Below, piece by piece: positions 59,296 to 64,000 of a DNA stretch of 64,000 nt; positions within the stretch are counted from its first letter, which is position 1; each line of letters opens with the position of its first letter. The stretch comes from Micromonospora_G sp040676775 (GTDB taxonomy: Bacteria > Actinomycetota > Actinomycetes > Mycobacteriales > Micromonosporaceae). The translations under genes were made by a program, and so were the position numbers. Below the pieces are notes generated by a model. It was not told the DNA's origin. It worked only from the letters and a program-made list of their open reading frames with translations, and did not search any database. The stretch spans positions 1-64,000 of the forward strand of contig NZ_JBFAPP010000026.1 in NCBI RefSeq assembly GCF_040676775.1, given 5' to 3'.

Positions 59296-60219
59296 GTGCG
59301 GGGAGTACTGACCGGTTTCACGGTCATCTGGACGGTCACGCTCGCCGGTTACCTGATCGGCCGCATCGGCCTGCTCGGCCCCGACGGGACCACCGTGCTG
59401 GCCCGACTCGCGTTTTTCGTCGCCGCACCGGCACTGCTGTTCACCACGCTGGCCCGCTCGTCGCTCGCCGAGGTGTTCACCCCGGCCCTGGCCGCGTTCG
59501 TGCTCAGTACGGTGCTGGTCGCCGCCGTCTACCTGGCGCTCGCCCGCTGGGTGTGGCACCGGCCGGCCGGCGAGGCGACCGTGGGCGCGCTCAGCGCGTC
59601 GTACGTCAACGCGGCGAACCTCGGCTTGCCGGTCGCGGCGTACGTGCTCGGCGATCCGTCCTTCGTGGCGCCGGTGCTGCTGTTCCAGGTGCTGCTGGCC
59701 TCACCGCTGGCACTCGGGGTGCTGGACGCGACCGCCACCGGACAGCGGCCATCGGTACGCCGTCTCGCCCTGCTGCCGGCCCGCAACCCGATCATGCTGG
59801 GCTGTGCCGCCGGGCTGGCCGTCACGGTCACCGGGCTGCCGCTGCCCGAACCGGTGATGCGGCCGTTCGAACTGGTCGGGTCGGCCGCCGTACCGCTGGC
59901 GCTGCTCGCCCTGGGCATGTCGCTGCGCGGCAGCCGTCCTCTCGACCGCGGCCCGGAGGCGGGCGAGCGGTACACGGCGGTCGGCCTCAAGGTGCTGGTG
60001 CAGCCGGCGCTGGCCTACCTGATCGGACGGTTCACCCTCGGGCTCACCGGGCCGGCCCTGCTGGCCGCCGTGGTCACCTCGGCCCTGCCGACCGCGCAGA
60101 ACGTCTTCGTCTACGCCACCCGGTACCAGCGAGCCGAGTCGCTGGCCCGGGACACGGTGGTGCTCTCCACCCTCGCCGCCGCCGTCACGCTGGTGGCCAT
60201 CGCGGCCTGGCTGGGCTGA
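59296..60219 (+). CDS. AEC-family membrane transporter
   Basis: 307-aa membrane protein of the auxin efflux carrier (AEC) family, with ten or so helices in two bundles. N-terminal LTGFTVIWTVTLAGYLIGRI and LARLAFFVAAPALLFTTLAR, central GALSASYVNAANLGLPVAAY, and C-terminal ALPTAQNVFVYATRYQRAES are typical. A GTG at 59296 begins the first helix; no strong ribosome site was seen. Bacterial AEC proteins export small acids such as malate or lactate. It is flanked on both sides by receiver-less winged-helix paralogues, likely its regulators. Confidence 0.9.
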   Translation: MRGVLTGFTVIWTVTLAGYLIGRIGLLGPDGTTVLARLAFFVAAPALLFTTLARSSLAEVFTPALAAFVLSTVLVAAVYLALARWVWHRPAGEATVGALSASYVNAANLGLPVAAYVLGDPSFVAPVLLFQVLLASPLALGVLDATATGQRPSVRRLALLPARNPIMLGCAAGLAVTVTGLPLPEPVMRPFELVGSAAVPLALLALGMSLRGSRPLDRGPEAGERYTAVGLKVLVQPALAYLIGRFTLGLTGPALLAAVVTSALPTAQNVFVYATRYQRAESLARDTVVLSTLAAAVTLVAIAAWLG

Positions 60220-60249
60220 GCCGCACCCCGCCGTCGCGTGGAGTACGCG

Positions 60250-60855
60250 CTACGCGTCGCGGTCCACGCTGATCCGGGCCTCGTCGGCCAGCCGGTAGCC
60301 GACCCCGTACACCGTCGTCACCAGCGGCACCGTCTCGCCCACCTTGGCCCGCAGCCGGCGTACGTGCACGTCGACCGTACGGGCGACCGCGTGTTCGTAA
60401 CCCCAGACACTGTTGAGCAGTTGCAGGCGGGTGAAGACCCGGCGCGGGTGCTCGGCCAGGAAAACGAGCAGGTCGTACTCCAGCCGGGTGAGCGGGACCG
60501 GCGTACCGCCACGCAGCACCTTGCGGGACCCGGCGAGGATCCGAAGTGGAGCGGACTCCGGCCCACCCGCCTCGTCAGCCCGGGGCAGGGCCGGTGCCGG
60601 CTCGACGACCAGCCCGACGACACCGGGAGCAGCGGCGACGGTCGCCCGGTCGCCCTGCTCGACGAGCTGCTGGACCAGCTCCAGCAGCCGGGACGCCTGC
60701 GGGGTGAGCGTCTCGCCGCCGTTCAGCGTGATGTCGAAGGTGACGGTGAGGGTGGCGGGGGCGTTGCCCGGTTCGATCCGTCGGCGGCCGATTGTCGACC
60801 GTACCGATCCGCTCGACGGTGGGTACGTGCGCGGGCTGATCGCGATGACCGACAT
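60250..60855 (-). CDS. Receiver-less OmpR/PhoB-type winged-helix regulator (paralogue)
   Basis: 201-aa paralogue of the regulator at 58446. The winged helix is nearly identical in key positions (VPLTRLEYDLLVFLAEHPRR, FTRLQLLNSVWGYEHAVART, VDVHVRRLRAKVGETVPLVT, TVYGVGYRLADEA). The N-terminal part again carries LTVTFDITLNGGETLTPQAS and LLELVQQLVEQGD in place of a receiver. AGGAGG lies 6 bp before ATG 60855. Convergent with the AEC transporter. The duplicated pair may read different signals yet bind similar sites. Confidence 0.92.
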   Translation of the reverse strand: MSVIAISPRTYPPSSGSVRSTIGRRRIEPGNAPATLTVTFDITLNGGETLTPQASRLLELVQQLVEQGDRATVAAAPGVVGLVVEPAPALPRADEAGGPESAPLRILAGSRKVLRGGTPVPLTRLEYDLLVFLAEHPRRVFTRLQLLNSVWGYEHAVARTVDVHVRRLRAKVGETVPLVTTVYGVGYRLADEARISVDRDA

Positions 60856-60912
60856 GAGGGGCCTCCTAGCGCTGGTGTGCCGTGCCGTCCCGCGGCGCGG
60901 TGGCGCGCGGGA

Positions 60913-61416
60913 TCAGGTGTACGCCCGGCCGGCGATCGCCGGGGGCGCGGTGGTCAGGTGGGCGTAGACGTCGGTGGGGCCGAACGCGGGCAGACCGGCC
61001 AACCGCCAGGCGGCGAAGCCACCCGCGATGTCGGTGGCCAGGTAGAGGCCAAGGTCCTGGAGCGCGGCGGCGGCCAGGGAGGAGGTGTAACCCTCCTGGC
61101 AGAAGATCACCACCGGCAGGTCGTACCGGTCCGCGACCGGCAACCGGGCGCTGCTGCGCGGGTCGAGCCGCCACTCCAGCACGTTGCGTTCGATCACCAG
61201 CGCGCCGGGGATCGAGCCGGTCGCGGCCCGCTGGGCGGCCGGCCGGATGTCGACCAGCAGCGCCCCTTCCCGGTACGCCAGGTGCCCCGCCTCCGGTTCG
61301 AGCCGGTGCAGTCGCAGCCGGGCCGACTCGAGGATGTCGTCGATGCCGCGGGAGCCGGCCGGTGCGGTCGTGTCCGGACAGCTCGCCTGCCGCAGCGATG
61401 AGTTGATCAGTTTCAC
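60913..61416 (-). CDS. Rhodanese-like domain protein
   Basis: 167-aa single rhodanese domain preceded by ~40 residues. Active-site loop VVIFCQEGYTSSLAAAALQD contains the Cys that can carry a persulfide; upstream are LLVDIRPAAQRAATGSIPGA and LVIERNVLEWRLDP. It starts at a GTG (61416) overlapping the cysteine dioxygenase stop by 4 bp (GTGA), so the two are coupled. Likely role: handling of sulfur released from cysteine sulfinate or thiosulfate (inference). It follows cysteine dioxygenase, a combination seen in many actinomycetes. Confidence 0.93.
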   Translation of the reverse strand: MKLINSSLRQASCPDTTAPAGSRGIDDILESARLRLHRLEPEAGHLAYREGALLVDIRPAAQRAATGSIPGALVIERNVLEWRLDPRSSARLPVADRYDLPVVIFCQEGYTSSLAAAALQDLGLYLATDIAGGFAAWRLAGLPAFGPTDVYAHLTTAPPAIAGRAYT

Positions 61417-61865
61417 CAGGCCACCCCTGCCTCGGCTACCTCGGCCACCCGCAGCTTGCCGCCGTCGAGTTCGTAACGGGTCATCCGGCGCAGCGCCGGA
61501 AGGTAGACGTGCACGCTGACCGCGGGCTCGGTGCCCCGGTTGCTGACCCGGTGCACGTGCCGCGGGCCGAACTGCCGTCCGCTGTCGGCCGCCAGCACGG
61601 TGGGCCGCAGCTCGCCACCGACCACTATCTCCTCGGTGAGCGCGCCGGCGGCCACGAGGAAGCCGCCCGACGAACCGCCGTGGTCGTGCAGGTCGGTCGT
61701 CTGACCGGGCAGCCAGGTGAGCAGCCAGACCTCGTACGCGTCGGTGCTGGCCAGCCGGGCGTACCAGCGTTCGACCGGGTCGAACTGGGCGGTGACCGGC
61801 CAGGCGGCCGGGTTCGAGGCGTACTTCCGGGCGATGGCGAGCGGGTCGGTGGAGTTGATGGTCAT
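61413..61865 (-). CDS. Cysteine dioxygenase
   Basis: 150-aa cupin that oxidises cysteine to cysteine sulfinate with O2 and Fe(II). The three-His site is seen as LHDHGGSSGGFLVAAG (HxH) and GPRHVHRVSNRG (third His). It begins TINSTDPLAIARKYASNPAA and ends YELDGGKLRVAEVAEAGVAW. The second ATG (61865) has GAGG at good distance; the first ATG (61871) is too close to it. Coupled to the rhodanese gene by a 4-bp overlap. Probably the entry to cysteine catabolism or sulfur detoxification. Confidence 0.94.
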   Translation of the reverse strand: MTINSTDPLAIARKYASNPAAWPVTAQFDPVERWYARLASTDAYEVWLLTWLPGQTTDLHDHGGSSGGFLVAAGALTEEIVVGGELRPTVLAADSGRQFGPRHVHRVSNRGTEPAVSVHVYLPALRRMTRYELDGGKLRVAEVAEAGVAW

Positions 61866-61918
61866 CGTCATTCCTCGTCGAAGGCGATCGGTCCAGTGCC
61901 ACCACCCTAGCCAATAAA

Positions 61919-61937
61919 ACCTATAGGCTTGGTAGGT
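61919..61937. promoter_or_regulatory. Palindromic element upstream of cysteine dioxygenase
   Basis: ACCTA-N9-TAGGT with an inner CCTATAGG palindrome (61920-61927) sits 54 bp upstream of the cysteine dioxygenase start, within an AT-rich patch. Nearly the same 13-mer (CCTATAGGYTTGG) is at 5782-5794. Candidate operator; identity of the regulator unknown. Confidence 0.45.
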
Positions 61938-62027
61938 AATTGACTTCGTCTCATCTGATGGGAAGCGAGGGAGACCCGCCCCGCCGGACAGGACGGAACG
62001 GGCCCCTCGACGCGGCCGTACCGAAGC

Positions 62028-63170
62028 TCAGGCGCCGCCCTCGTTCAGGGTCACCGTGGCCGGTTGGAAGCCCGCACCGGTCACGTCGACCCCCGAACCC
62101 TTGAGCGCGTCCAATGCCCGTTGGACGTACTCGTTGGTGTACGCGGCCGGATCCGGCTGCTTGGTCAGCACCGTCTGGCCGTCCTGGTTGCGGGCGGTCA
62201 GGGCCAGGTCGACGGTGGCCTTCCAGGCCGCCTCGTCGATCAGCCCGACCCCCTTCGGCGCCGGCCAGATCAGCTTGTTGACCTCGTTGGTCTGCCAAAG
62301 CTGGTGGCTGGCACCGAGCTTGGCTCCCCGGGCGACCACCAGGTCCCGGCACACCTGCGGGTTGTCCCTGCAGTACGCCCACCCCTTGATCGTGCCGGTG
62401 AGGAACTTCACCGCCGTCTCCTGGTACGCCTTGTCCTTGGCCAACCGCTCGCTGTTGGCCCAGACCGCGTCCTGCAGCATCGCGGTGCCGATCGTGTTCC
62501 AGTCCAGCACCGTGAACGCCTCCGGCCGGTAGAGCTGACCGGTCTTCGGGTCCTTCGCCTCCAGTAACTGGGCGTACTCGTTGTAACTCATCGCCTGTGC
62601 GGCATCGATGTCGCCGCGCAGCAGCGCCTGCATGTCGAACTGCTGCTGCACCAGCGTGACGTCCTTGCCCGGATCGAGGCCCGCCTTGGTCATCCCGGCG
62701 AACAGCTCGAACTCGTTGCCGAAGCCCCAGTTGCCGACCTTGCGACCCTTGAGGTCGGCCGGCGTACGGATCCCCCGGTCGGCGAAGCTCACCTGGTACG
62801 TCCCGGACCGCGCGAAGATCTGGCCGATGTCGGTGATCCCGGCACCCTGCTCCCGCGAGGCGAGCGCCTTCGGCACCCAGGCCACGGCGAAGTCGGCCTG
62901 TCCCTGCGCCAGCACCGTCTGCGGGACGATGTCGACACCGCCCTCGACGATCTCCACCTCGAGGCCCTGCTCCTGGTAGAAGCCCTTGTCTACAGCGGCG
63001 ATGTAACCGGCGAACTGGGCCTGCACGAACCACTGCAGCTGCAACTTGACCGAGGTCTTCCCGCCCGGCGCGGTGGATCCGGAACCGGTGCCGTCCGCGG
63101 TGCCGCAACCGGCCAGCACCGCACAACTCACCAGCCCGGCGACAAGGCGCCGTCTGCTGAGACTACCCAT
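62028..63170 (-). CDS. ABC transporter substrate-binding lipoprotein (NMT1/SsuA type)
   Basis: 380-aa extracellular lipoprotein. A lipobox follows a twin-Arg-like start (MGSLSRRRLVAGLVSCAVLA, then GC for lipidation). The fold is the NMT1/THI5-like one used for alkanesulfonates, nitrate, taurine or thiamine precursors: VKLQLQWFVQAQFAGYIAAV, DKGFYQEQGLEVEIVEGG, ADFAVAWVPKALASREQGAG, and GLIDEAAWKATVDLALTARN. The exact ligand cannot be told. It follows the permease gene by 91 bp. Next to cysteine dioxygenase and rhodanese genes, an organosulfur ligand is plausible, but a pyrimidine precursor is equally possible. Confidence 0.93.
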   Translation of the reverse strand: MGSLSRRRLVAGLVSCAVLAGCGTADGTGSGSTAPGGKTSVKLQLQWFVQAQFAGYIAAVDKGFYQEQGLEVEIVEGGVDIVPQTVLAQGQADFAVAWVPKALASREQGAGITDIGQIFARSGTYQVSFADRGIRTPADLKGRKVGNWGFGNEFELFAGMTKAGLDPGKDVTLVQQQFDMQALLRGDIDAAQAMSYNEYAQLLEAKDPKTGQLYRPEAFTVLDWNTIGTAMLQDAVWANSERLAKDKAYQETAVKFLTGTIKGWAYCRDNPQVCRDLVVARGAKLGASHQLWQTNEVNKLIWPAPKGVGLIDEAAWKATVDLALTARNQDGQTVLTKQPDPAAYTNEYVQRALDALKGSGVDVTGAGFQPATVTLNEGGA

Positions 63171-63261
63171 CTGTCCTCCAGCGGTTGACTCTGCGCATCG
63201 GGGCCGGTCGGCCCCGACGTCGGGCGGCGCCGGGCGGGCGAAGGCCCAGCAGCGGCCACCG

Positions 63262-64000
63262 TCAGCCGGACCGCCGCGCCCGCCAGGGCATCGTCAGGCG
63301 CTCCAGGCCGAGGGCGGCCAGGTAGAAGACAAGACCGAGTACGCACGCGCCGACCACGAACGCCCAGGCACGCGGGTACGCGGTGTACGACGCCGCCGAG
63401 GTGATCCGCGATCCGAGGCCGTCCTGCCGACCGCCGAAGTACTCCGCGACCACCGCCGCGATCACCGCCAGGGAGGACGCCTGACGCAGACCGGTGAAGA
63501 CGAACGGCAGCGCGCCGGGCAGGCGTACCAGCCGGGTGAAGGTCCAGCCGGTGGCGGCGTAGCTGGTCATCAGCTCGCGGTGCACCGGGTCGATCTCCCG
63601 CAGCCCGCGCAGGGTGTTGAGGAAGACCGGGAAGAACACCACGATCGCCACCACGCTGCGGCGCGGGATGCTGCTGGTGGACTCGAACATGTTGTTGAGG
63701 ATCGGCGCGAGCGCGATGATCGGCAGCGCGTTGAGTGCCGCCGCGACCGGCACCGCCACCTCGCCGAGGAAGTCGAACCGGCTGGCCACCATCGCCGCGA
63801 GGATCGCCAGCACCGCTCCGGCGACCAACCCGACCAGCGCGTTCGCGCCACTGGCCAGACCGACCTGCCAGATCACCGCCCGGTTGTCCACCAGTTCGGT
63901 GCCGATCGCGGACGGCGCCGGCAACAGGAACGGTGCCACCCGCCCCAGCGTGACGGTCAGCTCCCACGCCACCAGCCCGCCCACCCCGACCAGCAGCGGC
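63262..64000 (-). CDS. ABC transporter permease, 5' end outside window
   Basis: At least 246 aa of a binding-protein-dependent permease (SsuC/TauC type), whose start lies beyond the right edge. It has membrane helices near LVGLVAGAVLAILAAMVASR, the EAA-like loop LREIDPVHRELMTSYAATGW followed by FTRLVRLPGALPFVFTGLRQ, and a C-terminal helix (AWAFVVGACVLGLVFYLAALGLERL). Pairs with the substrate-binding protein. An ATPase is expected upstream, off the window. Confidence 0.9.
   Translation of the reverse strand, partial: PLLVGVGGLVAWELTVTLGRVAPFLLPAPSAIGTELVDNRAVIWQVGLASGANALVGLVAGAVLAILAAMVASRFDFLGEVAVPVAAALNALPIIALAPILNNMFESTSSIPRRSVVAIVVFFPVFLNTLRGLREIDPVHRELMTSYAATGWTFTRLVRLPGALPFVFTGLRQASSLAVIAAVVAEYFGGRQDGLGSRITSAASYTAYPRAWAFVVGACVLGLVFYLAALGLERLTMPWRARRSG

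Noticed and set aside
1..64000. tRNA, rRNA, CRISPR arrays and IS elements
   Set aside because: I looked for TPsiC-like GGTTCGA contexts, transposase motifs and spaced repeats; nothing met a credible standard.

Overview
The window looks like chromosomal DNA from a high-GC actinomycete, most likely a member of the Micromonosporaceae (inference). The support is very high GC, frequent GTG starts, a mycothiol gene (mshC) in a cluster with MSMEG_4193-, DUF3090- and SCO1664-family genes, an F420-dependent LLM oxidoreductase, DUF5703 and DUF3140 proteins, and a streptogrisin-like secreted protease. No rRNA, tRNA, CRISPR array or insertion sequence was seen.

Region by region. 1-4 kb: a minus-strand ABC-2 exporter (ATPase and permease) next to a NarL-type two-component pair. 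4-7 kb: an HxlR repressor divergent from an aldo/keto reductase, with a strong inverted repeat between them, then a RibD_C/DHFR-like protein and a VOC protein. 7-12.2 kb: an accessory island. It holds an XRE/TPR regulator flanked by copies of one 17-bp palindrome, a chain of five tiny genes that mostly overlap by 4 bp, a shortened MerR gene, about 670 bp without a gene, and an orphan protein with a Cys-rich N-terminus. 12.3-31 kb: mostly housekeeping genes. These are metH, PAC2, an O-methyltransferase with a palindromic leader, a GntR/UTRA regulator, and one long minus-strand run LLM oxidoreductase - uppP - phosphomutase - DUF3090 - SCO1664 - mshC. Then come an aldo/keto reductase, DUF5703, an M20 peptidase, hemerythrin, ThuA and LysR genes. 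31-37 kb: a secreted S1 protease, small proteins, a ClpB/ClpC-type AAA+ disaggregase and a NYN/PIN-like protein.

37.5-42 kb: a tight four-gene unit of a small helical protein, a 289-aa helical protein, a 900-aa FtsK/SpoIIIE ATPase that appears to have one intact and two degenerate motor domains, and a coiled-coil membrane protein. This arrangement resembles a reduced type VII (EccC-like) machine. 42-43.6 kb: a JmjC/cupin oxygenase directly downstream of a 101-aa protein made of four 21-residue repeats, a possible enzyme and substrate pair. These two loci are the best candidates for undescribed systems.

43.8-54 kb: an orphan LacI regulator with large upstream palindromes, a DUF418 membrane protein with a gene remnant beside it, a cyclase plus ThDP-enzyme operon, a MEDS/HATPase regulator, an FKBP isomerase, a DUF1295 reductase and an alpha/beta hydrolase. 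54-64 kb: a GH3 beta-glucosidase, DUF2267, DksA-like and uridine-kinase-like genes, two paralogous receiver-less winged-helix regulators flanking an AEC transporter, and a sulfur module. That module has cysteine dioxygenase and rhodanese genes, followed by a separate SsuA/NMT1-type ABC uptake system that runs off the right edge.
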